A DNA stretch of 64,000 nucleotides from positions 4,107,543-4,171,542 of the forward strand of contig NZ_KV440949.1 in the NCBI RefSeq assembly GCF_001636315.1, written 5' to 3'. This stretch comes from Neobacillus mesonae. Its GTDB lineage: Bacteria; Bacillota; Bacilli; Bacillales; Cytobacillaceae. Shown here one piece after another: positions 52,202 through 60,430 of this stretch (its first letter is position 1; every line of letters starts with the position of its first letter). Both the position numbers and the translations under genes were made by a program. The notes under the pieces are model-generated. The model ran no database searches. It was not told where the DNA came from and was given only the letters and a program-made list of their open reading frames with translations.

Positions 52202-52498
52202 ATGGAGCATGAATTCACAAGGCTTTCCGAAAATGTTAATGATATAAAAACGCTTATTAAGATGTTTAATGAAACATTAGATAATATTGAAAAAAGATTG
52301 TCAAGATTAGAGAAAGTGGATAGCATTGAGCATCGAGTTACGGTTAATCAAATTGATTTATCCGATATTAAAGATTCATTGCACAGAATGGAAGAAACTC
52401 AGAAGAACGATATTCAGCACATTAATCGCCGCCTTGATTCCCATCTGGTCAAAATTGCAAAAGCAGAAGAAGAAATATTAATTTTTAAAAATAAATAA
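52202..52498 (+). CDS. Coiled-coil protein, 98 residues
   Basis: Almost wholly heptad-patterned helix (LSENVNDIKTLIKMFNETLD, IEKRLSRLEKVDSIEHRV, LHRMEETQKNDIQHINRRLD). No membrane segment or signal. AAAAAGGAG lies upstream of the ATG. Not recognised; similar short coiled-coil proteins are common in Bacillaceae. Confidence 0.75.
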   Translation: MEHEFTRLSENVNDIKTLIKMFNETLDNIEKRLSRLEKVDSIEHRVTVNQIDLSDIKDSLHRMEETQKNDIQHINRRLDSHLVKIAKAEEEILIFKNK

Positions 52499-52502
52499 TA
52501 AG

Positions 52503-52534
52503 CAAAAGAGCCAGACGAATGTAACGTCCGGCTC
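52503..52534 (-). terminator. Terminator after the 61-residue membrane protein gene
   Basis: GAGCCAGACG / CGTCCGGCTC stem with one mismatch; on the minus strand TTTTG follows. It lies between convergent genes. Confidence 0.65.
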
Positions 52535-52549
52535 CAAATTTATAAAGCA

Positions 52550-52735
52550 TCAAAGTTTATTTAACAAACCCTTGACACCAAGATATAGTATTGCGACAGA
52601 AAAGACAAGGATGGCAAGTGCTCCTACAACATCAAATAATGATGACAAACTAGCTAAAAATGAAATCGCTGGCATTTTGACTAAGGCGAACCCTGCCAAA
52701 ATACAAGCTAAAAAAAGATATGCCGCTTGATTCAT
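52550..52735 (-). CDS. Small two-helix membrane protein
   Basis: 61 residues from ATG 52735, seven bases after AAGGAGG; the ATG at 52741 abuts that site. Two hydrophobic segments (AAYLFLACILAGFALVKM and VVGALAILVFSVAILYLGV). The strong ribosome site supports a real gene. Function unknown; the position between a coiled-coil gene and a CNNM transporter offers no clear clue. Confidence 0.75.
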   Translation of the reverse strand: MNQAAYLFLACILAGFALVKMPAISFLASLSSLFDVVGALAILVFSVAILYLGVKGLLNKL

Positions 52736-52807
52736 TTTCATCCCTCCTTACTAGCAGAATATGCAAATGCCGAGAAGAGGGAATAGGAAATTGTCCTATT
52801 TTTCATC

Positions 52808-52838
52808 AAAAAAACCAAACCATTATGGTTTGGTTTTT
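52808..52838 (-). terminator. Terminator after the first CNNM/CorC gene
   Basis: AAAAACCAAACC / GGTTTGGTTTTT perfect stem with a five-base loop. Confidence 0.9.
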
Positions 52839-52845
52839 ATCAAGG

Positions 52846-54201
52846 CTAATATAGTACCTCTGATTTTGGTAAAGCGATTTGCTGTTGGACAGCTGTTTCA
52901 TCATCGGTGCTTCTCTTTGTGACTTCAATATATTTTAAATGGTGTTCTTCCATTTCAATAATTTTGAAGGCATAAGAGTCATGAAGAATGGTATCGCCTT
53001 CTTTGGCCTCATAATTTTCCGTTAAAATCCAGCCGCCGATTGTATCCACATCTTCATCATTAATTTCGATGCCAAATAAATCGTTTACTTCACTAACCAA
53101 AACTTTAGAGTCAATGATATAGTGATTTTCTTTTATTTTACGGACCTCAGGAATTTCATCCATATCAAATTCGTCGCGAATTTCCCCGACAATTTCTTCG
53201 AGGATATCTTCAACCGTTACTAGACCTGAAGTACCGCCATATTCATCCATTAGTACAGCCATATGCAGTCTGTCTTTTTGCATTTTAACAAGTAAATCAT
53301 GAATTGGAATGGTTTCAATGACTCTAATGATTGGACGGGTATAGGTTTCGAGTGTCATCGACGTCAACTGACCATTTCCAATAAGGTCTGTCATTATTTC
53401 CTTTATATTCACTAGCCCGATAATATGATCCTTATCCCCATCAATAATTGGGTAACGGGTAAATTTCTCTTCCCGTATGACCTTAAGCAGGGTGTCAAGT
53501 GTATCATCTTTTGACAATGATACAATCTCTGTTCTTGGGACCATAATTTCTTTGGCAATTCGATCATCAAAATCAAAAATTTTATTTACATACTTAAACT
53601 CTGATTGGTTAATTTCGCCACTTTTATAACTTTCCGACAGGATGATTCGAAGTTCTTCTTCCGTATGGGCAATCTCATTTTCCGAAACCGGCTTTAAACC
53701 GAACAGACGGGAAACTACCCGAGCTGAACCGTTCAGAACCCAAATTGCAGGGTACATGATCTTATAAAAAAGAATCAGCGGTTTTGATAAATTAAGGGTA
53801 ATCCATTCTGCCTTTTGAATTGCCAATGTTTTCGGTGCAAGTTCGCCGACAACGACGTGAATGAAGGTTATCGATGCAAAGGCAATCGAAATGGATAAAA
53901 CAGTAACGGCATTGTCAGGAATACTTAATTCACGGAACACCGGACCAAGCAGATGCTGGATGGTTTTTTCACCAATCCAACCTAAACCTAATGCAGTAAT
54001 GGTGATCCCAAGCTGACAGGCCGACAAGTATTCATCCAGATTTGAAATAACCTTTTTCGCTGAAACCGCCTTCGAATTTCCTTCTTCGATTAACTGGTCA
54101 ATTCTTGAACTTCTTATTTTAACAATCGCAAACTCCGAAGCTACAAAAAATGCTGTTAATCCAATTAAAATGGCTATTAAAACCAAGTTAAATATGTCCA
54201 A
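52846..54201 (-). CDS. CNNM/CorC (hemolysin C family) transporter, copy 1
   Basis: 451 residues from a TTG at 54201, with TAAGGG seven bases upstream. Residues 1-190 are the DUF21/CNNM membrane domain (LTAFFVASEFAIVKIRSSRI, ISNLDEYLSACQLGITITAL, VVVGELAPKTLAIQKAEWI). A CBS pair follows (EIMVPRTEIVSL ... FTRYPIIDGDKDHIIGLVNI), then the CorC_HlyC domain (MAVLMDEYGGTSGLVTVEDI, DTIGGWILTEN). Relatives (MpfA, YhdP and others) export or regulate Mg2+. It is a close paralogue of the gene at 54828-56135. The SD lies in a hairpin. Confidence 0.93.
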   Translation of the reverse strand: MDIFNLVLIAILIGLTAFFVASEFAIVKIRSSRIDQLIEEGNSKAVSAKKVISNLDEYLSACQLGITITALGLGWIGEKTIQHLLGPVFRELSIPDNAVTVLSISIAFASITFIHVVVGELAPKTLAIQKAEWITLNLSKPLILFYKIMYPAIWVLNGSARVVSRLFGLKPVSENEIAHTEEELRIILSESYKSGEINQSEFKYVNKIFDFDDRIAKEIMVPRTEIVSLSKDDTLDTLLKVIREEKFTRYPIIDGDKDHIIGLVNIKEIMTDLIGNGQLTSMTLETYTRPIIRVIETIPIHDLLVKMQKDRLHMAVLMDEYGGTSGLVTVEDILEEIVGEIRDEFDMDEIPEVRKIKENHYIIDSKVLVSEVNDLFGIEINDEDVDTIGGWILTENYEAKEGDTILHDSYAFKIIEMEEHHLKYIEVTKRSTDDETAVQQQIALPKSEVLY

Positions 54202-54209
54202 ATAAATTC

Positions 54210-54237
54210 CCTTAGCCCGTTTTTAAGACGGGTAAGG
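54210..54237 (-). promoter_or_regulatory. Hairpin sequestering the ribosome site of CNNM copy 1
   Basis: On the minus strand CCTTACCCG pairs with CGGG-c-TAAGG (one bulged base), and the 3' arm carries the TAAGGG ribosome site directly before the TTG start. The same CCTTA/TAAGG layout precedes copy 2. Confidence 0.5.
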
Positions 54238-54262
54238 AGTCACCTCCCGGTTTATTAAAAAA

Positions 54263-54681
54263 TTAATTTGAAACCTTTACTAAAGACTTCTTTAATGCAA
54301 TCTTAAGCAAGCTAAGATTGTTAATTAGATTTTCTTTTTGTTTGTCATCCAAGTTTTCTAAAATTGGAATTAAATCAAATAAATCACTATGCAGCTGTTT
54401 CACTTGCTGTGTCACAGCACTGACATGTTTATCAACTTCCGAAGCGCGGATATTGCCAGCCTTCCGCATTTCTAGCTTTCTCTTAATCTCGTCTAATGGA
54501 AAATGCAGATTCTTGCATTCTTCAATAAACTTTAGATCATGCAAGGATTCCTCGGAGTAGATGCGGTAATTGGACTTAGAACGCTCCGCTTTAAGCAAGC
54601 CAATGGACGTGTAGTAGTCAATGGTTCTTTTCGAAACCATTGCACGTTCTGCTAGTTCACCAATTCGATAGACAGCCCCAT
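54263..54681 (-). pseudogene. MerR-family regulator with an N-terminal frameshift
   Basis: The visible frame from ATG 54640 gives 125 residues starting MVSKRTIDYYTSIGLLKAER, which lacks the first helix of the MerR winged helix. In the same frame upstream, without a start codon, lies NGAVYRIGELAERA, the missing N-terminus. An ATG at 54681 with GAGGTGG upstream lies exactly at the expected start but one base out of frame, next to a run of four G. One more G would restore MGAVYRIGELAERAMVSKRT. So this is a one-base deletion, a sequencing error or slippage-controlled gene. The C-terminal half is a coiled effector or dimer region. It lies between the two CNNM paralogues. Confidence 0.75.
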
Positions 54682-54815
54682 TTTACCACCTCAACAAATG
54701 TAAATTACCTACTATTATAAAATAAATAAACCGTACAGTCAAACGTTCTAGTTTAAATATATCCGTATTTCTACATTTTATGGAATAACTCTAACAAATA
54801 TGAATCCAAATTAAT

Positions 54816-54840
54816 AAAAAAAGTCTCCTATTCAGGAGAC
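54816..54840 (-). terminator. Terminator overlapping the end of CNNM copy 2
   Basis: GTCTCCT / AGGAGAC with an ATTC loop; TTTTTTT follows on the minus strand. Confidence 0.85.
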
Positions 54841-56135
54841 GAGGTAATTTTTTTTACATCGATATATAAAATATGGTGACCTTCATTTTCTTTTATTTGA
54901 AAAACGAATCCTTCTCTTTCAATGGAGTCACCTTTCTGAACATCAAACTTTTGGGTTAAAAACCAGCCGCCGATTGTATCGATATCCTCTTCCTCCAGGG
55001 TTGTCCCTAATAAATCATTTACCTCACTGATTAAGACTTTGCCATCTAAAATAAAGTGGTTTTCTCCAGCTTTTTGGATCAGCGGGAGCTCATCGAGGTC
55101 GAATTCATCACGTATTTCACCGACAATTTCTTCTAGAATATCTTCAATTGTTACAATTCCTGCCGTACCACCGTATTCATCAGATAATATGGCCAGGTGA
55201 GAACGGTTCTTTTGCAGCTTGATTAATAATTCTTTAATGGGGATGGTTTCTATCACATGAATAACTGGATTGATGTAATTTTCAAGCGGTTCCTCCCCTA
55301 AACATTTTTGCTGAATACAATCGGTTAATACTTCCTTAATATTGACGATTCCCAAAATATTATCTTTGTCACCGTCAATAACGGGATAACGGGTGTATTT
55401 TTCTTCTCTCACTGTCCTAATGATTTCGTCCATTGTTGCATCTTTGGAAAGTGTGATTAGCTCTGTTCTAGGCACCATGATTTCTTTGGCTACACGATCG
55501 TCGAATTCGAAGATATTATTCATGTAGCTGTATTCGGACTGGTTAATTTCTCCACTCTCATAGCTCTGGGAAAGAATCATTCTTAATTCCTCTTCAGACA
55601 TCACAATATCATTTTCAGAAGCGGGCTTGATGCCGAATAATCCGGTCACAAAGCGAGCTGAATGATTAAGAACCCAAATGAAAGGGTACATGATTCGGTA
55701 AAACCAAATTAGCGGTTTTGCAATTTGCAGTATAATTTCTTCAGCCTTTTGAATGGCGAAGGTTTTTGGCGCTAACTCACCAATGACAACATTAAAAAAG
55801 GTAATTATGGCGAATGCCAGGATAAAGGAAATAATCTCCTTAACTGAAAGCGGCATGGGAATTAAATCAAAAATCGGCTTTAACAGTTCACGGACGGTTG
55901 ACTCACCGCGCCATCCTAAAATAAGCGAGGTGACAGTGATGCCAACCTGTGTCGCCGACAGGTAACCATCCATGTTGGAAATGACCTTCTTAGCCGCCTC
56001 CGCTTTTCTATTTCCTTCTAATATTAATTGATCGATTCTTGTTGTCCGCACCCTTACAATCGCAAATTCGGATGCAACAAAAAATGCGGTAAAAGCAATT
56101 AAGAGTGCAATAATTATAACGTTAATCCAAATCAT
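54828..56135 (-). CDS. CNNM/CorC (hemolysin C family) transporter, copy 2
   Basis: 435 residues from ATG 56135; an open frame extends 12 codons upstream to a GTG, but the extra segment MRWRALHLVRRP runs through a hairpin and does not fit the family. Same architecture as copy 1: DUF21 membrane domain (FTAFFVASEFAIVRVRTTRI, VVIGELAPKTFAIQKAEEI), CBS pair (KYTRYPVIDGDKDNILGIVNI) and CorC_HlyC domain (LAILSDEYGGTAGIVTIEDI, DTIGGWFLTQKF). The two proteins are visibly paralogous along their length. Probably a Mg2+ or related cation exporter/regulator. Confidence 0.92.
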   Translation of the reverse strand: MIWINVIIIALLIAFTAFFVASEFAIVRVRTTRIDQLILEGNRKAEAAKKVISNMDGYLSATQVGITVTSLILGWRGESTVRELLKPIFDLIPMPLSVKEIISFILAFAIITFFNVVIGELAPKTFAIQKAEEIILQIAKPLIWFYRIMYPFIWVLNHSARFVTGLFGIKPASENDIVMSEEELRMILSQSYESGEINQSEYSYMNNIFEFDDRVAKEIMVPRTELITLSKDATMDEIIRTVREEKYTRYPVIDGDKDNILGIVNIKEVLTDCIQQKCLGEEPLENYINPVIHVIETIPIKELLIKLQKNRSHLAILSDEYGGTAGIVTIEDILEEIVGEIRDEFDLDELPLIQKAGENHFILDGKVLISEVNDLLGTTLEEEDIDTIGGWFLTQKFDVQKGDSIEREGFVFQIKENEGHHILYIDVKKITSSPE

Positions 56136-56140
56136 CGGTC

Positions 56141-56159
56141 GCCTTACAAGGTGTAAGGC
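56141..56159 (-). promoter_or_regulatory. Hairpin sequestering the ribosome site of CNNM copy 2
   Basis: GCCTTAC / GTAAGGC is a perfect 7-bp stem with a five-base loop. Its 3' arm contains TAAGGC, the only SD-like sequence, five bases before the ATG. Confidence 0.5.
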
Positions 56160-56271
56160 ACGCCACCTCACTTACAAGATTACTGATTGTCTCAGTTGAA
56201 CTTTAATAAATTTGACTACTTATTATATTATTTCAAAAAAAAATTTGATTAGCAAATCCGCTGTTTGCTGC

Positions 56272-56298
56272 AAAAAAAGAACTGCCTTTAGGGGCAGC
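56272..56298 (-). terminator. Terminator after the acetyltransferase gene
   Basis: CTGCC / GGCAG stem followed on the minus strand by TTCTTTTTTTGC. Confidence 0.7.
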
Positions 56299-56313
56299 TG
56301 TTACTGGGGTATG

Positions 56314-56874
56314 TTATTTGATGACACGATGCATGCCATTCCATTCACGAGCGAGCATGCTATAAATTATTATATCATGGTAATATCCACTTAATAGTTC
56401 ACCATCTCTGACTGTGCCTTCCCTAATAAATGCTAGACGTTCAGGAATGGCCCGGCTTTTTTTATTTTTCACCCCGCAGCGTATTTCAATTCTGTTAAGC
56501 CCTAAATCAAAATAGGCGTAGTTTAGCATGGCCTTGACGGAACGTGAAACAATTCCATGCCCTTCAGCATCTTTCGATAGATAGTAACCAATACTCGCTA
56601 ATTTGTTATACCAATCGATTTGATGAATTCCGATGACTCCGACAAGCGTACCCTTATAAAGAATCCCAAGATTATAGGCGCTGTTTTCGGCGAATTGATT
56701 CAGCCAGATTGGGATCAAATTTTCAAAATCGAAGGGAGTCAACATAGTATCCACCCACGGCAGCCATTCACGCAAATGGACCCGATTTTCTTCAACGAGC
56801 TTAAAAAGCTTCATCGCATGATGTCGCTGCAATAATTGCAATTCAATATCATGATCAACCTTTAAAGTAAACAT
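56314..56874 (-). CDS. GNAT acetyltransferase (RimJ/RimL, YdaF-like)
   Basis: 186 residues from ATG 56874, eight bases after AGGAG. RimL-type GNAT fold: REWLPWVDTM near residue 35, LVGVIGIHQIDWYNKLASIG and YYLSKDAEGHGIVSRSVKAM (acetyl-CoA pyrophosphate loop), LGLNRIEIRCGVKNKKSRAI, PERLAFIREG and REWNGM at the end. Very close in layout to B. subtilis YdaF. It probably acetylates a protein N-terminus or a small amine; the target is unknown. Confidence 0.9.
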   Translation of the reverse strand: MFTLKVDHDIELQLLQRHHAMKLFKLVEENRVHLREWLPWVDTMLTPFDFENLIPIWLNQFAENSAYNLGILYKGTLVGVIGIHQIDWYNKLASIGYYLSKDAEGHGIVSRSVKAMLNYAYFDLGLNRIEIRCGVKNKKSRAIPERLAFIREGTVRDGELLSGYYHDIIIYSMLAREWNGMHRVIK

Positions 56875-57009
56875 AGGCAAACTCCTAAAATTTTTACTAC
56901 ATGATATGAGAGCGGAAGGGTTCGGTGCTTTTTTCTTGCAATCATTATAAGTTTTTTCTTGTGTTTATGATGGAAGCGTTGTATATTTGAGTTAATTTGA
57001 GGGCTTTTC

Positions 57010-57097
57010 CACAAGGGGTGCTGCGGTTACGCGGCTGAGAGTGAACAAATAAGTTCTAACCCTTTGAACCTGTTAGTTAACGCTAGCGTAGGGATGT
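57010..57097 (+). ncRNA. TPP riboswitch (THI box)
   Basis: The conserved TPP aptamer pieces are all present in order: ACAAGGGGTGC, GGCTGAGAG, AACCCTTTGAACCTG, and GTTAACGCTAGCGTAGGGA. It sits upstream of thiT, with a terminator hairpin just after it. High thiamine pyrophosphate should stop transcription before thiT. Confidence 0.95.
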
Positions 57098-57116
57098 GGT
57101 TTTATTGCTGAGTTCT

Positions 57117-57156
57117 AAGCAATGCAGACAATCCTTATGTTTGCATTGCTTTTTTG
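57117..57156 (+). terminator. Expression-platform terminator of the TPP riboswitch
   Basis: AAGCAATGCA / TGCATTGCTT stem followed by TTTTT, 20 bases after the aptamer and before the thiT ribosome site. Confidence 0.8.
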
Positions 57157-57188
57157 CGTTTTTAAAAAAATAAAAGGGGGCAGTTTAA

Positions 57189-57803
57189 GTGAACAAGACA
57201 AGAAGCAATACATTATTTATTTCCGAAGTGGCGGTATTTTCCGCACTGGCTTATTTATTGGATTTTCTTGCGGGAATTCTTTCATTAAAAATCTGGCCGC
57301 AGGGCGGTTCAATATCCATCGCTATGGTACCAATTTTCCTCATGGCCTACCGGTGGGGAATCAAAGGCGGTCTCCTCACTGGGTTCATTCTCGGTCTATT
57401 ACAATTTATCCTTGGCTTTGCTCAAATTTATACAATCATCCAAGGAATTATCGATTACTTCATCGCCTTTACGGTTGTCGGTCTAGCTGGGGTTTTTGCC
57501 CGCCAAATCAAACAATCTTACGATATAGGAAATAGAGGAACATGGGTAACTTATGTAGTCCTAGGGGCGTTTATCGGGAGTCTCCTTCGGTATGCCTGCC
57601 ATGTAGTCTCTGGTGCTGTGTTTTTTGGCGAATATGCTCCGAAGGGCCAGCCGGTGATGGTTTATTCGCTTCTCTATAACGGAACTTATATGCTTCCAAG
57701 CTTTGTGATTAGTGCCATTATCGTCGTTTTGGTCATCAGTGCTATGCCAAAAAAAATGCTGATTCAGCAAAAAAAATGGGAAGATAATAGGAAGGTCGGA
57801 TGA
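57189..57803 (+). CDS. thiT: Thiamine transporter substrate-binding subunit (ECF S component)
   Basis: 204 residues from a GTG with AAAGGGGG upstream. Six membrane helices, with the ThiT pattern ISEVAVFSALAYLLDFLAG, LKIWPQGGSISIAMVPIFLM and LRYACHVVSGAVFFGEYAP. ThiT binds thiamine in the membrane and works with the shared EcfA/A'/T module, which is encoded elsewhere. The upstream TPP riboswitch confirms the role. Confidence 0.96.
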   Translation: MNKTRSNTLFISEVAVFSALAYLLDFLAGILSLKIWPQGGSISIAMVPIFLMAYRWGIKGGLLTGFILGLLQFILGFAQIYTIIQGIIDYFIAFTVVGLAGVFARQIKQSYDIGNRGTWVTYVVLGAFIGSLLRYACHVVSGAVFFGEYAPKGQPVMVYSLLYNGTYMLPSFVISAIIVVLVISAMPKKMLIQQKKWEDNRKVG

Positions 57804-57820
57804 CTTTCCTATTTTTTTTC
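57789..57820 (+). terminator. Terminator at the end of thiT
   Basis: TAGGAAGGTC / GACTTTCCTA stem, with the thiT stop codon in its loop, followed by TTTTTTTT. Confidence 0.8.
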
Positions 57821-57883
57821 ATACAAATGTCAAAAATTTATTATACGAATTTCTGAAAAAAGTGTTAAAATGACAATATAGAA

Positions 57884-57898
57884 AGAGAATCATTCTCA
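57884..57898. promoter_or_regulatory. Fur box upstream of feoAB
   Basis: AGAGAAT-C-ATTCTCA: a perfect GAGAAT/ATTCTC core around one base, close to the Fur 7-1-7 site TGATAATNATTATCA. Repression of ferrous iron uptake under iron-replete conditions is expected. Confidence 0.75.
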
Positions 57899-57923
57899 TT
57901 TAACTTAGATAGGGTGATCATTC

Positions 57924-58148
57924 ATGATTTGTTCGTTAAAAGCAGGTGAAAAAGGAAAAATCGTAGATCTTTCTCATGTGAGTCACCTTGTACAAAGACG
58001 GTTGCTTGACTTAGGAATAACAGAAGGTTCAGAAGTATGTGTAAAATGTGTCATGCCATTTGGCGGACCGATTATGATTGAGTCCTGCGGGCAATGCGTA
58101 GGAATCCGCCGGAAGGAAGCGGTACAAATGGAAGTGGTGAAGGTATAA
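57924..58148 (+). CDS. feoA: FeoA, ferrous iron transport accessory protein
   Basis: 74 residues, an SH3-like FeoA domain (GEKGKIVDLSHVSHLVQRRL, LGITEGSEVCVKCVMPFGGP, ESCGQCVGIRRKEAVQM). It assists FeoB in Fe2+ import. Its TAA stop overlaps the feoB ATG by one base (TAATG), giving tight coupling. The operon is headed by a Fur box. It has four cysteines, more than most FeoA proteins I know. Confidence 0.93.
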   Translation: MICSLKAGEKGKIVDLSHVSHLVQRRLLDLGITEGSEVCVKCVMPFGGPIMIESCGQCVGIRRKEAVQMEVVKV

Positions 58149-60151
58149 TGGAAATCGCTCTTATCGGTAATCCAAATACCGGGAAAACATCTTTGTTCAA
58201 TAATCTAACAGGTTCCTATGAGTATGTTGGCAACTGGAGCGGTGTTACGGTTGAAAAGAAGGTTGGCTTGTTTAAAAAAATAGAAGGCCATTTAATAGAT
58301 TTGCCTGGTGTGTATACGTTAAACCCGCTATCTAGGGATGAAGGCGTTGTCACAAACTTCTTTTTACACGAATCGGTTGACCAGCTATTGAATATATTAG
58401 ATGCTTCACAATTAGAACGAAATTTGCATTTAACACTGCAATTGCTTGAATTTGAAAGGCCTGTTCTTATTGGCCTCAATATGATTGATGTGGCTGATAA
58501 ACGCGGAATTAAAATAGATCCGGCAAAGCTTTCAAAGCTCTTAGGTGTCCCAGTTGTTCCGGTTATCGCTAGGAGTGGGAAGGGCTGCGACAAGCTTGTC
58601 GATATCATTTCAACGAAATCTTTGAAGCCTGTCAACAAGAATCTTGTTTATTATGGAAAAGAAGTTGAAGCAGCAATAGCAGCACTATCTAAGGAAATAA
58701 ACAATAAAACAGAGCATTCTCATCGCTTTTTAGCGGTGCAATATTTAGAAGGCAATGAATATGTAAAAAATTATTTACACGAAATTGCCGATTCTAATGT
58801 ACTTAGTGCAATCGCAGCCAACCTGGAAGCGGAACTGCAAGAACGCTATGGCAATAAAGCATTAGCAAACTTTATTTATTTAAAGAGAAAAGAGGCAATT
58901 GAAAAAATTGCTGCTGAGGCTGCTGTTAAGAGCAGCAGTGAAATTCCGCTATCTGAAAAAATTGACCGGATTGTAACAAATAAATTTTTAGGAATACCAA
59001 TTTTCTTATGTTTAATGTATTTTATGTTCATGCTGACGTTCGATTGGATCGGAACTCCGTTGTCAGACGCCTTGGATGGCTTTTTAACTGGTCCGATTAC
59101 CAATCTTTTCGAAACAGCTTTATCGGCGATCCATGCATCTGATTTTATCCATGCCCTAATTATTCAAGGGTTAGTAGCCGGAGTCGGCGGCGTGCTTGTG
59201 TTTGTGCCGCAAATTTTTATTTTGTTCCTGTTTATTTCACTGCTGGAGGATTCCGGTTATATGGCCCGTGTGGCATTGGTTATGGACCGAATCATGGAAT
59301 CAGTCGGGTTAAACGGAAAGGCATTTATTCCGATGATTATCGGCTTTGGCTGTAATGTTCCGGGAATCATGGCTGCAAGAACAATTGAAACTCCAAGGGA
59401 GCGGCTCCTGACGATTTTATTGACGCCGCTAATGTCGTGTTCAGCAAGACTTCCGGTATATGCCCTATTTGTCGGTGCATTTTTTGCAGGACACCGGGCG
59501 CTGATTGTCTTAAGTTTATATGTACTGGGAATTATTGTGGCATTAATTCTAGCAAAAATTTTCTCATCTACAATATTAAAATCAGAAACTTCTTTATTCG
59601 TCATCGAATTGCCGCCATATCGGCTGCCTCAGTTTCAGTCGTTATGGAGAAGCACATGGGACAAAGGAAAAGGCTTTATTCGAAAAGCAGGAACGTTCAT
59701 TTTTGCCGGTTCTGTATTTATTTGGCTCTTATCATATGCCGGACCAGGCGGCTTAAATGTGGATATGGATCACAGTTTCCTTGCGTTAATTGGCGGTGTG
59801 ATTGCTCCGGTTCTCGCGCCAATCGGCTTTGGCACCTGGCAGGCAGCCGCATCCTTAATTACAGGCTTTCTTGCCAAAGAGTCGATTATTGCTTCGATGA
59901 ATATCATCTATTTTGTTCCTAACGATGCGAGTTTGCAAGGGCTTTTGGCCAATTATTATACACCACTGGCCGCATATAGTTTTATGGTGTTTATTTTATT
60001 GTACATTCCTTGTTTGGCAACGACGGCAACCATCTATAAAGAAACTGGATCGAAAAAGTGGACTGTTTTCTCCGTCGTATATGCCCTTGTTATCGCCTAT
60101 GTTTTGTCGTTGGTGATTTATCAGGGCGGCAGGTTGTTCGGACTGGTGTAA
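58148..60151 (+). CDS. feoB: FeoB, ferrous iron transporter with GTPase domain
   Basis: 667 residues from ATG 58148; the open frame begins earlier but that part lies inside feoA. N-terminal G domain: IALIGNPNTGKTSLFNNLTG (G1), GNWSGVTVEKK (G2), HLIDLPGVYTL (G3) and GLNMIDVADKRG (G4). A helical guanine-dissociation-inhibitor region follows. The membrane part has two Gate motifs (IPMIIGFGCNVPGIMAART and LTPLMSCSARLPVYALFVGA), and eight or more helices. It imports Fe2+. The FeoB-associated Cys-rich protein gene follows after 19 bases. Confidence 0.96.
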   Translation: MEIALIGNPNTGKTSLFNNLTGSYEYVGNWSGVTVEKKVGLFKKIEGHLIDLPGVYTLNPLSRDEGVVTNFFLHESVDQLLNILDASQLERNLHLTLQLLEFERPVLIGLNMIDVADKRGIKIDPAKLSKLLGVPVVPVIARSGKGCDKLVDIISTKSLKPVNKNLVYYGKEVEAAIAALSKEINNKTEHSHRFLAVQYLEGNEYVKNYLHEIADSNVLSAIAANLEAELQERYGNKALANFIYLKRKEAIEKIAAEAAVKSSSEIPLSEKIDRIVTNKFLGIPIFLCLMYFMFMLTFDWIGTPLSDALDGFLTGPITNLFETALSAIHASDFIHALIIQGLVAGVGGVLVFVPQIFILFLFISLLEDSGYMARVALVMDRIMESVGLNGKAFIPMIIGFGCNVPGIMAARTIETPRERLLTILLTPLMSCSARLPVYALFVGAFFAGHRALIVLSLYVLGIIVALILAKIFSSTILKSETSLFVIELPPYRLPQFQSLWRSTWDKGKGFIRKAGTFIFAGSVFIWLLSYAGPGGLNVDMDHSFLALIGGVIAPVLAPIGFGTWQAAASLITGFLAKESIIASMNIIYFVPNDASLQGLLANYYTPLAAYSFMVFILLYIPCLATTATIYKETGSKKWTVFSVVYALVIAYVLSLVIYQGGRLFGLV

Positions 60152-60170
60152 TTTTAGGGGAGATGATCAT

Positions 60171-60326
60171 ATGATAGCCAGCATCATTATCGGTGCAGCG
60201 ATATTTGGCTACGCTGCCTATGCAATGGTGAAATTTATCAATAAATCCAAAAAAGGAAAATGTGCTGCATGCGATCTGAAAAATTCATGCTCTAGTAATT
60301 GTGGTCTGCCATCAAAGGTTAAATAA
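60171..60326 (+). CDS. FeoB-associated Cys-rich membrane protein
   Basis: 51 residues, beginning MIASIIIGAAIFGYAAYAMV, one membrane helix, then a basic linker and a Cys-rich tail (KCAACDLKNSCSSNC). This is the FeoB-associated family found after feoB in many Firmicutes. GGGGAGATG precedes the ATG. It may act like FeoC in iron handling; the role of the five cysteines is unproven. Confidence 0.9.
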   Translation: MIASIIIGAAIFGYAAYAMVKFINKSKKGKCAACDLKNSCSSNCGLPSKVK

Positions 60327-60339
60327 TGGTTGAAAATTG

Positions 60340-60368
60340 GCTGCTGTCTTTCGGGACAGCAGCTTTTA
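60340..60368 (+). terminator. Terminator of the feo operon
   Basis: GCTGCTGTC / GACAGCAGC perfect stem with a six-base loop, followed by TTTTACTTTT. Confidence 0.8.
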
Positions 60369-60430
60369 CTTTTAAAATTAAGAAAGGTTGTGTAAAATTA
60401 CACTAGATGCTATTGAAGGAAGGGTTTCAA

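Noticed and set aside
57122..57535. 137-residue open frame overlapping thiT
   Set aside because: It runs through the riboswitch terminator and then in the wrong frame of thiT.
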